Notes: generated from the sequence alone by a model not told the origin. Positions 48,978 through 58,054 are shown, counted from the stretch's first letter. The stretch: DNA of 64,000 nt from Actinophytocola sp036555685 (GCF_036555685.1 NZ_DATBKY010000047.1:10763-74762); one strand, 5' to 3'. Translations and numbers: made by a program.

Positions 48978-49821
48978 GGCCCGGCGGCAGCCCGGTCGGG
49001 TTGATCTCGGGCAGGATCCCGGCGCGCCAGAGGGCCGCCACCGAAGGCCGTAACGTCGCGATGACCTTCTCGACGCCGGCCTCCCCCAGCGTCGACAGCC
49101 CGCCGGTCCACGCCCGCTCGTCGGTGCGCTCCTCGATCGCGTCCAGGAACTCCCGGCCCCAGGCGGTCAGGGTGCCGTCGTAGTCCAGCATCCCGCGTGA
49201 GCGCAGCGCCTTGGCGGCCGCGTCCCAGTCGTCCACCGACCAGCCGCGCACGGACCGCATCAGCTCGGCGGGGAACTTGCCGGCGCCGACCTGCAGCACG
49301 AGGGCTTCGAGACCGGTCACGCCGTGCGAGAGAAGGGCCGCCACGTGCCCGTCGCCGCGGTGTTCGCGCAGCGTCGTCGCGAGCTGCCACATCGCGGCGA
49401 CCGGATCCGCCGGCAAGGGAAGGGACGCGTTCGCCGCGTAGAGCGCCCGCCCGGTCGGGTCGGCCGAGTTGGCGACCGGCGCGAGGAGCGGGACCGCCTC
49501 GGCGCACGCGGCCTCGTCGACCCCGGCCGACCGCAGCGCCGCCACGGCCACCTCCGAGCGGGCGTCGAGGCAGGTGGCGGGCGTGGCACGCGACCACGCG
49601 TCCGGCAGGGCCTTGAACACCATGGACGGCTCGAACCCGGCGAACGTCGCGACCACGGCCGCCGCCCCGACCTGCCCGAGCGGTGCGGCGCGGAAGGCGA
49701 AGTAGGTCATCCAGAAGCCCCGCAGCCCGACCGCGATGCCGGCGTCACGCACGCCGGGCGCGAAGTAGACGACCCCGTGCAACGGTTCCAGCGCGGTCCA
49801 CAACCGACGTGCGGGATGCAT
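48967..49821 (-). CDS. SCO6745/SalK-like family protein
   Basis: A 284-residue helical protein of the actinobacterial SCO6745 (SalK-like) family, recognised from the MHPARRLWTALEPLHGVVYFAPG start, the GFWMTYFAFRAAPLG segment and WGREFLDAIEERTDE. It has no known catalytic motif. The family is distantly linked to winged-helix proteins and its function is not established. ATG at 49821 has AAGGAGC upstream. It precedes the frameshifted GNAT on the same strand. Confidence 0.75.
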   Translation of the reverse strand: MHPARRLWTALEPLHGVVYFAPGVRDAGIAVGLRGFWMTYFAFRAAPLGQVGAAAVVATFAGFEPSMVFKALPDAWSRATPATCLDARSEVAVAALRSAGVDEAACAEAVPLLAPVANSADPTGRALYAANASLPLPADPVAAMWQLATTLREHRGDGHVAALLSHGVTGLEALVLQVGAGKFPAELMRSVRGWSVDDWDAAAKALRSRGMLDYDGTLTAWGREFLDAIEERTDERAWTGGLSTLGEAGVEKVIATLRPSVAALWRAGILPEINPTGLPPGRVG

Positions 49822-49907
49822 CGGCGGCTCCTTCCGTCTCCCTATGATCATGCGCCACCCAGCCCCGAAGCGGCACGACCGTGACGGATCTCAACCGATA
49901 CGACGAA

Positions 49908-50822
49908 TCACCCGGTGAGCGCCGGCCGTTTGAAGACCTGGTCGATGTGCCATGCGATATGTGCCGCCGCGGGCCGCGGCGTGCCGGGTCGCATCCGGAG
50001 CGGGCGGTGATGAAGGTCGTAGACGGTCTGCCCGGTGGACGTGCGGCTCGTGAAGCCCGCGGAGACGATGATCCGCAAGTCGTCACCGAGGCCCAGCACC
50101 CCATGGTCGAACAGCTTGTGGTGCAACGAGCACAGGGCCACGCCGTTGTCGAGCTCGTCCGGACCGCCGAAGCCGAACCAGCGCACGTGGGCAGCCTCCA
50201 CGCCGACGGTGGCCGCGCCGAGCTGGCCGTCGAACCCGCAGAACGCGCACTGCCGGTCCCAGGCGGTCAGGATCGCGGCCGGCCATGATCCTCGCCGCCG
50301 CCGCGGAGGGATCGCGGTGCCGGGCGCGCCGAGAACGAGATCGGGATCGAGTCCGACCGCCGTCAGCACATCGGGGGCGATGGTCGGGGGAAACTCGGCT
50401 TCGACCAGCTGCCGCGCCGCGGCGCCGGCGATGTCCGGGTCTTTCAGGGCTTCTTCGAGTTCGGGTATCAGGCGGCCGACGACCTCGTGTTCGGTGAGCG
50501 GTCGGACGTTGTCGTTGGGTACTTCGTGGTCGAGCGTCCAGATTTCGTCCGAACGTAATCGGGTAAAGGGGTAAGCCGCGCTCTGAGTCCGCGATGTCGA
50601 CGAGGGCGGGCCGAAGTCCCGGATCACGTCAGCGAGCTTGTCCGCGGTCGCAGACCAGGCGAGCGTGCTCGTCCCCTCGGCCGCGAGCCGGCCCAGCGCG
50701 AGAAGTACGAGCAGCCGCTTGTGCGGTGAGCGCCGGCCCTGCTGCTGGTGCTGCCGCAGCGACGCCAGCTGGGTCAGTACCTCGTCTCTGGACCACGGCT
50801 TTGTCGCCACGACATGGATCAT
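49908..50822 (-). CDS. Phosphorothioate-dependent HNH restriction endonuclease (ScoMcrA-like, type IV)
   Basis: A 304-residue two-domain nuclease. Residues 8-130 resemble the sulfur-binding domain of ScoMcrA/SprMcrA (RRSPHKRLLVLLALGRL, AYPFTRLRSDEIWTL). The C-terminal part is an HNH nuclease: zinc-type Cys192/Cys195 (CAFCG) and Cys231/His234, with catalytic His212 (EAAHVRW), Asn226 (DNGVALC) and His235 (HHKLFDHG). Enzymes of this kind cut DNA carrying phosphorothioate backbone modification, so they act against foreign Dnd-modified DNA. No dnd genes are seen in this window. ATG at 50822. It is a stand-alone gene, divergent from a VOC gene. Confidence 0.85.
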   Translation of the reverse strand: MIHVVATKPWSRDEVLTQLASLRQHQQQGRRSPHKRLLVLLALGRLAAEGTSTLAWSATADKLADVIRDFGPPSSTSRTQSAAYPFTRLRSDEIWTLDHEVPNDNVRPLTEHEVVGRLIPELEEALKDPDIAGAAARQLVEAEFPPTIAPDVLTAVGLDPDLVLGAPGTAIPPRRRRGSWPAAILTAWDRQCAFCGFDGQLGAATVGVEAAHVRWFGFGGPDELDNGVALCSLHHKLFDHGVLGLGDDLRIIVSAGFTSRTSTGQTVYDLHHRPLRMRPGTPRPAAAHIAWHIDQVFKRPALTG

Positions 50823-50868
50823 GCCCGACCGCGGACGCGAGCCGCGGCATCGGCTCTAACATGTGGCC

Positions 50869-51246
50869 ATGTCCGTCGCTCGCCTTGGCATGGTGTCGCT
50901 CGACTGCGCGGAAACCGTTCCGCTCGCCGAGTTCTGGGCAGGGTTGCTCGACGGAGCGGTGATCGGCGGCGACGAGCAGGTGTCCGTCGTGCGGGCCGGG
51001 GGCATGATGATCGCCATGATCCGGGTGCCCGGCTACCGGCAGCCGACCTGGCCCGGTGGGGACACGCCCAAGCACATCCACCTCGACCTCGCCGTCCGCG
51101 ACCTCGACGAGGCGGAGGCCGAGGCGCTCCGGCTGGGCGCCACCAAGGCCGAACACCAGCCACAACCCGACCAGTGGCGCGTCTTCCACGACCCCGCCGG
51201 CCACCCCTTCTGCCTCACCGCGAACATCCCGTTCGAAACGGGCTGA
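50869..51246 (+). CDS. VOC-family (glyoxalase-like) protein
   Basis: A 125-residue single VOC domain: SVARLGMVSLDCAETVPLAEFW start, HIHLDLAVRDLDEAEAEALRLG middle and DPAGHPFCLTA end. The pattern matches the Glyoxalase_6-type subgroup common in actinobacteria. The substrate is unknown. ATG at 50869, or GTG at 50863 which adds two residues; no clear ribosome binding site. It precedes the GH92 gene by about 55 bases on the same strand. Confidence 0.8.
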   Translation: MSVARLGMVSLDCAETVPLAEFWAGLLDGAVIGGDEQVSVVRAGGMMIAMIRVPGYRQPTWPGGDTPKHIHLDLAVRDLDEAEAEALRLGATKAEHQPQPDQWRVFHDPAGHPFCLTANIPFETG

Positions 51247-51302
51247 CCGCTCCAGACCCTCCGGCCGGGGGCTTCGGCGGGCCGGTTCGTGACTCTAGGA
51301 TC

Positions 51303-54300
51303 ATGCGCCACCGGTGGTGGGGCTACGTGGGTGAGGAGCGGCGCGGAATGGGTGCTCGGGGTTTCTTCTCTTCTTTCGAGAACACCGACCCCCCGCTGAC
51401 CTGGATCGACGTCGTCGACATCGACGACGACGGCAGACCCCGCGTCGCCGGCGCCACGATGAGTACCCGCGAGGGCGGCGGCCCCGGCAAGCCGTACACG
51501 GGCAAGGCCGGCGTCGGCTTCACCGGCACCCGCGCCCTGCGCTACCAGGGCAGCCACGCCGCGCGCGGCCCCGCGAGCGTGGTCAACAAGCTCTTCCTCG
51601 TCGACATGCTCATCGCGCGCGACACGGAGCTCTCCTACGTGATCTTCCCCGAGCTCCTCGGCGACGACCTGCGCTACCCGAGCACCTTCGTCTGCCTCGA
51701 CCTCGCCTTCGACGACGGCACGCGCCTGTCCGAGCTCGGCCTCGCCGATCAGCTCGGCTTCGCCTGGACCGCACGCGGCCAGGGCGAGTCCCGCGCGCTC
51801 GCACCCGGCCAGTGGAACCACCGGTCCGTCCGCATCGGCGGGGTCGCCGAGGGCAAGGTCGCGGTCAAGGTCCTGCTCGCCTACGACAACCCAGCCGGCC
51901 CCGCGGAGTTCGCCGGCTGGGTCGACGACATCTCGATCGTCGACCGCCCCAAGCCAGAGCAGCGCCGCCCGGCCGACTACGTGATCACCACCCGCGGCAC
52001 GGACTCGGCCAAGGGGTACTCGCGCGGCAACACGTTCCCGGCGGCCGCCGTGCCGCACGGGTTCAACTTCTGGACACCGGTCACCGACGCCGGCACCAAG
52101 GACTGGCTCTACGCCTACCAGCGTCACAACAACGACCGGAACCTGCCCGCGATCCAGGCGTTGTCGGTAAGCCACCAGCCGAGCCCGTGGCTGGGCGACC
52201 GGCAGACGTTCCAGGTGCTGCCCTCCGCCACCGCCGGCAAGCCACGCGCCGGTCGCAAGGCACGCGGCCTGACCTTCCGGCACCGCAACGAGATCGCCCG
52301 CCCCCACCACTACGGCGTCCGGTTCACCAACGGCATCCGCGCGGACATCGCGCCCACCGACCACGCCGCACTGCTGCGCTTCACGTTCCCCGGCGAGGAC
52401 GCCAACCTGATCTTCGACAACATCGGCCGGCAGGGCCGGCTCGTCCTGGATCCCGTCGGCGGCACCGTGTCCGGCTACACCGACGTCCGAAGTGGACTGT
52501 CCGCCGGCGCGACGCGGATGTTCTTCTACGCCACGTTCGACCGCCCGATCGCCGCCGGCGGCCACCTGTGGCGGTGGTTCTTCACCCGCAACGTCACCGG
52601 GTACCTGCGCTTCGAGCCCGACCCGGCCGGCCGGACCGTCGTGACGATGCGGGTCGCCACGTCGCTGATCAGCATCGCGCAGGCCAAGCGCAACCTGTGG
52701 CTGGAGATCTCCGACGCGGACACGTTCGAGACCGTCCGCGAGCGCGCGGCCCAGCTCTGGGACGAGCGCCTCGGCCGCATCGAGGTCGAGGGCGCCACCG
52801 AGGACCAGCTCACCACGCTCTACTCGAACCTCTACCGGCTGCACCTCTACCCCAACCGCCTGCACGAGAACACCGGCACCGACGAGCAGCCCGCGTACGC
52901 GTACGCGAGCCCGTTCATGAAGCCCGCCCGCAAGAACACGCCGACCCAGACCGGCGCCACGCTCGTGTCCGGCAAGGCCTACGCGAACAACGGGTTCTGG
53001 GACACCTACCGCACCGCGTGGCCCGCCCACGCGCTGCTCGACCCGGCCCACTGCGGCGAGCTCATCGACGGGTTCGTCCAGCAGTACAAGGACAGCGGGT
53101 GGATCGCGCGCTGGTCCTCCCCCGGCCACGCCGACCTCATGACCGGCACCAGCTCCGACGTCGCGTTCGCCGACGCGTACCTCAAGGGCGTGCGCGGCTT
53201 CGACGTCCAGGCCGCCTACGCCGCCGCCCTGCGCAACGCGACGGTCGCCCCGCCGGACAGCGCGGTGGGCCGCAAGGGACTCGAGCGGTCGATCTTCAGC
53301 GGGTACACCCCGACCTCCGTCGAGTACGGCCTGTCGTGGGCGCTCGAGGGCTGCATCAACGACTTCGGCATCGCCAACCTCGCCGCCATGCTCGGCGACA
53401 AGGACAACCACGAGTACTTCCTCGACCGGGCGGTGCAGTACGTCCACTCGTTCGACTTCAGCATCGGCTTCTTCCAGGGGCGCAAGGACAACGGCCGCTG
53501 GCGGCACACCGCGAACCAGTTCGACCCGCGTGCCTGGGGCGGGGACTACGTGGAGACCAACGCGTGGAACACCGCGTTCTCCGTGCCCCACGACGGCGCC
53601 GGTCTGGCCGGCCTGCACGGCGGCCGGCACGCGATGACCGCGAAGCTGGACGAGTTCTTCGCGACACCGGAGACCGGCCGGGCACGCGGGAAGTACTGGC
53701 GCGGCATCCACGAGATGGCCGAGGCACGCGACGTGCGGATGGGCCAGTACGGGCACAGCAACCAGCCCTCACACCACATCCCGTACATGTACGCCTACAC
53801 CGGTGCGCTGTGGCGCACGCAGGAGAAGGTCCGCGACGTGCTCGCCCGCCTCTACGCCGGCAGCGAGATCGGCCAGGGCTACTACGGCGACGAGGACAAC
53901 GGCGAGATGTCCGCGTGGTGGCTGTTCAGCGCGCTCGGTTTCTACCCGCTGCGGGTCGGCAGCCCCGAGTACGTCATCGGCTCGCCGCTGTTCCGCAAGG
54001 CCACGGTCAAGCTCGCGAGCGGCGGCGAGATCATCGTCAACGCGCCGAACAACAGCCCCGCCAACGTCTACGTCACGGGCTTGCGCGTCAACGGCGCCTC
54101 CTACGACAAGGCCTACCTGACACACGAGATGATCGCGAACGGTGCCGTGCTGGACTTCCAGATGGGCCCGTCGCCGAGCGGCTGGGGCTGCTCGCCGGAG
54201 GCGCTGCCGCCGTCGCTCACGCTGCCCGACACGTTGCCGCGGCCCATGCACGACATCACCGACGAGGGCTTCGGTGAGGGCAGCGGCGGGGTGAACGTGG

Positions 54301-54644
54301 CCCCGCTGTTCGACGACACGAGCCGCACCCAGGTCGTGTTCAACTCCCCCACCGCGTGGATCAGCTACCGGACCACGGTCGACCCGGTGACCGTGCGGTA
54401 CTACACGCTGACCTCCGGCACGCGCAAGGACGATCCACGCAGCTGGACGCTGCGCGGATCGACGGACGGGACGAACTGGGTGGTGCTGGACGAGCGGGCG
54501 CGGGAGACATTCCCGTGGCGGCGCCAGACGCGCGCGTTCGCGGTGGCAAATCCCGGTCCGTACGTCCACTACCGGCTGGACATCACGGAGAACACCGGCA
54601 CCCCGACCGTCTGCCTGGCCCAGCTCGAGCTACTCGCCCGGTGA
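51303..54644 (+). CDS. GH92 alpha-mannosidase with C-terminal carbohydrate-binding-like domain
   Basis: A 1113-residue glycoside hydrolase of family GH92, calcium-dependent exo-alpha-mannosidases. An N-terminal jelly-roll-like module (about 15-215) is followed by the GH92 beta-sandwich (about 220-480), then the (alpha/alpha)6 barrel with NNGFWDTYRTAWP and the catalytic GDEDNGEMSAW near residue 860. The last 100 residues resemble an F5/8-type carbohydrate-binding domain (SWTLRGSTDGTNWVVLDE). No signal peptide is visible with either ATG 51303 or ATG 51348 (the latter has GAGGAG upstream), which is odd for a polysaccharide-degrading enzyme. It may recycle the cell's own mannans internally. Confidence 0.9.
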   Translation: MRHRWWGYVGEERRGMGARGFFSSFENTDPPLTWIDVVDIDDDGRPRVAGATMSTREGGGPGKPYTGKAGVGFTGTRALRYQGSHAARGPASVVNKLFLVDMLIARDTELSYVIFPELLGDDLRYPSTFVCLDLAFDDGTRLSELGLADQLGFAWTARGQGESRALAPGQWNHRSVRIGGVAEGKVAVKVLLAYDNPAGPAEFAGWVDDISIVDRPKPEQRRPADYVITTRGTDSAKGYSRGNTFPAAAVPHGFNFWTPVTDAGTKDWLYAYQRHNNDRNLPAIQALSVSHQPSPWLGDRQTFQVLPSATAGKPRAGRKARGLTFRHRNEIARPHHYGVRFTNGIRADIAPTDHAALLRFTFPGEDANLIFDNIGRQGRLVLDPVGGTVSGYTDVRSGLSAGATRMFFYATFDRPIAAGGHLWRWFFTRNVTGYLRFEPDPAGRTVVTMRVATSLISIAQAKRNLWLEISDADTFETVRERAAQLWDERLGRIEVEGATEDQLTTLYSNLYRLHLYPNRLHENTGTDEQPAYAYASPFMKPARKNTPTQTGATLVSGKAYANNGFWDTYRTAWPAHALLDPAHCGELIDGFVQQYKDSGWIARWSSPGHADLMTGTSSDVAFADAYLKGVRGFDVQAAYAAALRNATVAPPDSAVGRKGLERSIFSGYTPTSVEYGLSWALEGCINDFGIANLAAMLGDKDNHEYFLDRAVQYVHSFDFSIGFFQGRKDNGRWRHTANQFDPRAWGGDYVETNAWNTAFSVPHDGAGLAGLHGGRHAMTAKLDEFFATPETGRARGKYWRGIHEMAEARDVRMGQYGHSNQPSHHIPYMYAYTGALWRTQEKVRDVLARLYAGSEIGQGYYGDEDNGEMSAWWLFSALGFYPLRVGSPEYVIGSPLFRKATVKLASGGEIIVNAPNNSPANVYVTGLRVNGASYDKAYLTHEMIANGAVLDFQMGPSPSGWGCSPEALPPSLTLPDTLPRPMHDITDEGFGEGSGGVNVAPLFDDTSRTQVVFNSPTAWISYRTTVDPVTVRYYTLTSGTRKDDPRSWTLRGSTDGTNWVVLDERARETFPWRRQTRAFAVANPGPYVHYRLDITENTGTPTVCLAQLELLAR

Positions 54645-55109
54645 CAACGCCTTCCGCGACCGGAGGAACTCCGTCGTCTGCCGGTCGAAGCACAGCAGGA
54701 TGCCCATGATCGGCAGCATCGCGAACCCTGTTGCCAGCGGGGCGGTGCTGAACGGCCGGGCGGCCAGGTAAGTACCCCATGGGGTCGTGCCGGTCATCGG
54801 CCAGTACACGGCGTGGAAGACGCAGAGCGCCAACTGGAGCACGCAGCCCACGACCAGTAGCCCGCGGTCCCTGCCACGCAGGATCTCAACGCCGCCCGCG
54901 ATCAGGAAGCAGATACCGATCGCCTGCACCGCGAAGAGCGCGAGCGTGGACATGCCGGCACGGTGGGAGTCCGCCAGGGCCGCGGCCACCAGCAGGTCAG
55001 CGGTGGGAAGGGCGGTGACGCCGGCTTGGACGAAGGCGAGCACGGCCGCCGCGGACGCCTGCGTGGGGCGGTCGGGAGCGCTGTTGTCCTGTGGCGCCGG
55101 TGGTCTCAT
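54630..55109 (-). CDS. Four-helix membrane protein, third of three tandem paralogs
   Basis: A 159-residue membrane protein of unknown function with four hydrophobic helices. The start of the first helix (QASAAAVLAFVQAGVTALPT) matches the two upstream genes, showing shared origin. The N-terminal cytosolic tail is short and Pro-rich. ATG at 55109. Its 3' end overlaps the convergent GH92 gene by 15 bases. Confidence 0.65.
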   Translation of the reverse strand: MRPPAPQDNSAPDRPTQASAAAVLAFVQAGVTALPTADLLVAAALADSHRAGMSTLALFAVQAIGICFLIAGGVEILRGRDRGLLVVGCVLQLALCVFHAVYWPMTGTTPWGTYLAARPFSTAPLATGFAMLPIMGILLCFDRQTTEFLRSRKALSPGE

Positions 55110-55133
55110 GGGCGCTCCTCGGCGGTCGCCACG

Positions 55134-55637
55134 CTAGCTCGAGCGGGCGCGGATGTATTCCTGGCTGGCCGCGCCGAGCAGGAAGACCACGCCCAGCAGC
55201 GGCATGATCAGCAGTACCAGCGGCACCAGCGCGAACGCACCCCGGATGAGCCAGTAGACACACAGGACCACCTGCAGGCCCATCGCCGTCAGGTACAGCC
55301 GCTCGCCGGTGCCGGACAGCACCCGCCGGCCGGCGACGATCAGCACGACGATGCCGGCGAGCTGGACGACGGCCGCGACCCAGCCTTCGGCGACCGTGCT
55401 CCCGATGTAGATCCCGGCCTGGCGTGCGGTCTCGACGCTGCCGAACGAGGCGATCGTGATCAACGCGGTCACCACGACGGCCGTGGCGAGCGCCGTGGCG
55501 GCGGCCTGGGCGAAGGCGAGCACGCCGGCCGCCGTCGTCACAGACGGACGGGCGACCGGGCCGGCCGGCTCCCCTGGATCCGTCGGCATGGTGCCGACGT
55601 CCGGTTCGCGGCCTGCCCGGTCATCCGCTTCAGTCAT
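55134..55637 (-). CDS. Four-helix membrane protein, second of three tandem paralogs
   Basis: A 167-residue membrane protein of unknown function. After an acidic tail (TEADDRAGREPDVG) comes VTTAAGVLAFAQAAATALAT, the shared paralog signature, then three more helices, ending with a short hydrophilic tail (SQEYIRARSS). The paralogs end similarly (TTQYLQSRR; TTEFLRSRK). ATG at 55637, 17 bases after the stop of the first paralog. Confidence 0.65.
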   Translation of the reverse strand: MTEADDRAGREPDVGTMPTDPGEPAGPVARPSVTTAAGVLAFAQAAATALATAVVVTALITIASFGSVETARQAGIYIGSTVAEGWVAAVVQLAGIVVLIVAGRRVLSGTGERLYLTAMGLQVVLCVYWLIRGAFALVPLVLLIMPLLGVVFLLGAASQEYIRARSS

Positions 55638-55654
55638 GTCCCCGACCGCCGGCC

Positions 55655-56305
55655 TCAGCGCCGGGACTGCAGGTACTGCGTGGTCTGCGCGTTGCGCGCG
55701 AGCACCAGGCTGATCGTCGGCATGATCGCGAAGAAGATCGCGAAGCCGATCAGCACGGCCTTCGCACCCTGGATGACGTCGATGCCGCCGGACGGGATCG
55801 CCGCGTAGAGGATGATGTAGAACAGGCAGAGCACCAGTTCCACCACGCAACCCGCGATCAGGATGTTGCGGCTCTTGCCGGCCATGATCTGCACGCCACC
55901 CATGATCAGCAGGGCGACGCCGACCGCCTGCACGAGGCCGATCAGCAACTGGAGGGCCATCATGCCGCCCTCCATGTTGGTGGCGCCGATGAACACGAGG
56001 ATCGTGGTGATCGCCGTGATACCGGCCTGGACGTAGGCGAGCACCGCCGCCGCCGTCACGACACCCGGTCGTGCGATCGGCCCGCCGCTGTACTCCTGCG
56101 GAGCCTGCGGCATCCCGCCGTAGCCCTGCTGGTAGGCAGGGGCTTGCGGGGCCTGGGGGTACCCCCCGGTCCCCGGTTGCTGGAAGCCTCCGCTGCCCGG
56201 GTTGGGACCGCCGGGCTGCTGGAAACCGCCGCCCGGGGTGCCACCCTGTTGCTGGAAGCCGCCACCCGGGGTGCCGCCAGGCTGCTGGCCGTATGGCTGT
56301 GTCAT
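55655..56305 (-). CDS. Four-helix membrane protein with Gly/Gln/Pro-rich N-terminus, first of three tandem paralogs
   Basis: A 216-residue membrane protein. Residues 1-75 are low-complexity with near-repeats of GGTPGGGFQQ, a disordered cytosolic tail. The four-helix part follows (VVTAAAVLAYVQAGITAITT onwards). Such proline/glycine/glutamine-rich tails on small membrane proteins are common in actinobacteria and may bind partners or self-associate; no specific function is known. ATG at 56305. It is probably the first gene of a three-gene operon and the likely ancestor of the shorter copies. Confidence 0.7.
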   Translation of the reverse strand: MTQPYGQQPGGTPGGGFQQQGGTPGGGFQQPGGPNPGSGGFQQPGTGGYPQAPQAPAYQQGYGGMPQAPQEYSGGPIARPGVVTAAAVLAYVQAGITAITTILVFIGATNMEGGMMALQLLIGLVQAVGVALLIMGGVQIMAGKSRNILIAGCVVELVLCLFYIILYAAIPSGGIDVIQGAKAVLIGFAIFFAIMPTISLVLARNAQTTQYLQSRR

Positions 56306-56433
56306 GGAAACTCCTCGATGGTCCGCCGCAGCGGAACAGAAATCAGTGGCCCGAATACTGGCACAATCGTTCGCGACAACCCGGCGGTTTCACCCATAAT
56401 CGTGGCGGTGTCGTCATCTGCGTGGCGAGCTGG

Positions 56434-57141
56434 TCACGCCGGGCGACCAGGGGCTCCTCCCGGCACCGCGTCGCCGGCCGCCGGCGCCTCCTGCTCGGGC
56501 TTGGGCTCGGGCGGCACGATGCTCGCCAGCTCGCCGCCGGTGTCGTTGACCCGCAGCACGAACGGCCGGGTCTCGGTGTACTGCACCACCGACACCGACG
56601 CGGGGTTCACCACGATCCGCTGGAACGAGTCCAGGTGCTGGCCGAGCGCGTCCGCGATGATCGCCTTCAGCACGTCGCCGTGGCTGCACAGCAACCACAC
56701 CGCGCGCGGACCGTGCGCCGCGCTGATCCGCGCGTCGTGCGCCCGCACCGCCGCGACCGCCCGCGTCTGCACGTTCGCCAGGCCCTCGCCCTCCGGGAAC
56801 ACCGCGGCCGACGGGTGCTGCTGCACCACCGCCCACAGCTTCTCGTTGAACAGGGTCTTGAGCTCGCGTCCGGTCCACTGCCCGTAGTCCACTTCGGACA
56901 GCGAGTCCTCGGTGACCGGCGTGAGCCCGCGGGCCTGCGCGAGCGGGGTCACGGTCTGCTGGCAGCGCAGCAGCGGCGAGCAGACGATGTCCGCGAGCGG
57001 CACCTGCGCGAGCCGGTCCACGAGCGCGGCCGCTTGCTTGTGCCCGGTCTCGTCGAGCTCGACGCCCGGCGAGCGCCCGGCGAGCACGCCGGATCCGTTG
57101 GCGGTGGAACGGGCGTGCCGGAGCAGTACGACTGTGGCCAC
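56434..57141 (-). CDS. Histidine phosphatase family protein (Rv2135c/MSMEG_4193-like)
   Basis: A 235-residue member of the phosphoglycerate-mutase-like superfamily. The RHG-type motif reads LLRHARSTAN (His9 is the phospho-acceptor), and the second His is in LLCSHGDVLKA; ADIVCSPLLRCQQT carries a conserved Arg. It is probably a phosphatase with unknown substrate, not a glycolytic mutase. The Pro/Ala/Glu-rich tail (about 205-235) is typical of actinobacterial members. ATG at 57141, 30 bases after uppP, with which it likely shares a transcript. Confidence 0.88.
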   Translation of the reverse strand: MATVVLLRHARSTANGSGVLAGRSPGVELDETGHKQAAALVDRLAQVPLADIVCSPLLRCQQTVTPLAQARGLTPVTEDSLSEVDYGQWTGRELKTLFNEKLWAVVQQHPSAAVFPEGEGLANVQTRAVAAVRAHDARISAAHGPRAVWLLCSHGDVLKAIIADALGQHLDSFQRIVVNPASVSVVQYTETRPFVLRVNDTGGELASIVPPEPKPEQEAPAAGDAVPGGAPGRPA

Positions 57142-57170
57142 GCGACGACCCTACGTCGTGACGTGATGGA

Positions 57171-58010
57171 TCATGGCTCGAGGACGCCGGCGGCAAGCAT
57201 GCCGAACAGCGCCACCCCGAGGACGACCCGGTAGACCGCGAACCCGATGATGGTGTGCCGGGCCACGAACCGCAGCAGCCACGCGACCGAGGCGTACGCG
57301 ACGACGAACGACACGATCGTGCCGACGACGAGTGGGCCGGCGCCGACGCCCGCGCCGAGCGCGTCCTTGAGCTCGTAGATGCCCGCACCGGTGAGCGCCG
57401 GGATCGACAGGAAGAAGGACAGCCGCGTCGCGGTGACCCGGTCCAGGCCCAGCAGCAGTGAGGTGGAGATCGTCGCGCCGGAGCGGGAGAAGCCGGGGAA
57501 GAGCATCGCGAGGATCTGCGAGGAGCCCACCAGCATCGAGTCGGTGAACGTGACCTCCGACTCGCCGCGCTTCTGCGTGCCGAGCTTCTCCGCGAGCCAC
57601 ATGACCGCGCTGCCGACGATAAGCGAGCCGGCCACGATCCACAGCGACGCGAGCGGACCCTTGATCAGGGCCTGGGCGAGGATGCCGACGATGACGATCG
57701 GGATGGTGGCGAAGATGATCCACCAGGCGAACTTGTAGTCGTGGTCCGCGCGCGCGGCCCTGTTCACCAGCCCGCGGCCCCAGGCGCGCAGCAACCGGAC
57801 GATGTCGCCGAAGAAGTACACGAGCACGGCCGCGATCGCACCGACCTGGATCACCGCGGTGAACCCGACCACGGCCGGGTCGTCGACGGGGATGTCGAGG
57901 AACCCCTCCGCGATCTTGAGGTGCCCGGTCGAGGAGACCGGGAGGAACTCCGTCAGGCCCTCCACGACCCCGAGGATGACCGAGTCAAGGATGCTGATCG
58001 TGGTAGTCAA
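57171..58010 (-). CDS. uppP: Undecaprenyl-diphosphatase
   Basis: A 279-residue membrane enzyme with about eight helices that dephosphorylates undecaprenyl diphosphate, returning the lipid carrier for wall synthesis; overproduction gives bacitracin resistance. Both signature motifs are present: GVVEGLTEFLPVSSTGHL and FPGFSRSGATIS. The start at 58010 is GTG. It sits between the histidine phosphatase and the LLM oxidoreductase on the same strand. Confidence 0.96.
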   Translation of the reverse strand: MTTTISILDSVILGVVEGLTEFLPVSSTGHLKIAEGFLDIPVDDPAVVGFTAVIQVGAIAAVLVYFFGDIVRLLRAWGRGLVNRAARADHDYKFAWWIIFATIPIVIVGILAQALIKGPLASLWIVAGSLIVGSAVMWLAEKLGTQKRGESEVTFTDSMLVGSSQILAMLFPGFSRSGATISTSLLLGLDRVTATRLSFFLSIPALTGAGIYELKDALGAGVGAGPLVVGTIVSFVVAYASVAWLLRFVARHTIIGFAVYRVVLGVALFGMLAAGVLEP

Positions 58011-58054
58011 GAACCGTCCTCGCCGTCTTGCCGGCGAGCCGGGTCCTCACCCGG

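Noticed and set aside
49846..51312. The 14-mer gatcatgcgccacc occurs near 49846 and near 51299
   Set aside because: Only two short copies with no shared flanks; one overlaps the GH92 start codon. Chance or start-region bias is enough.
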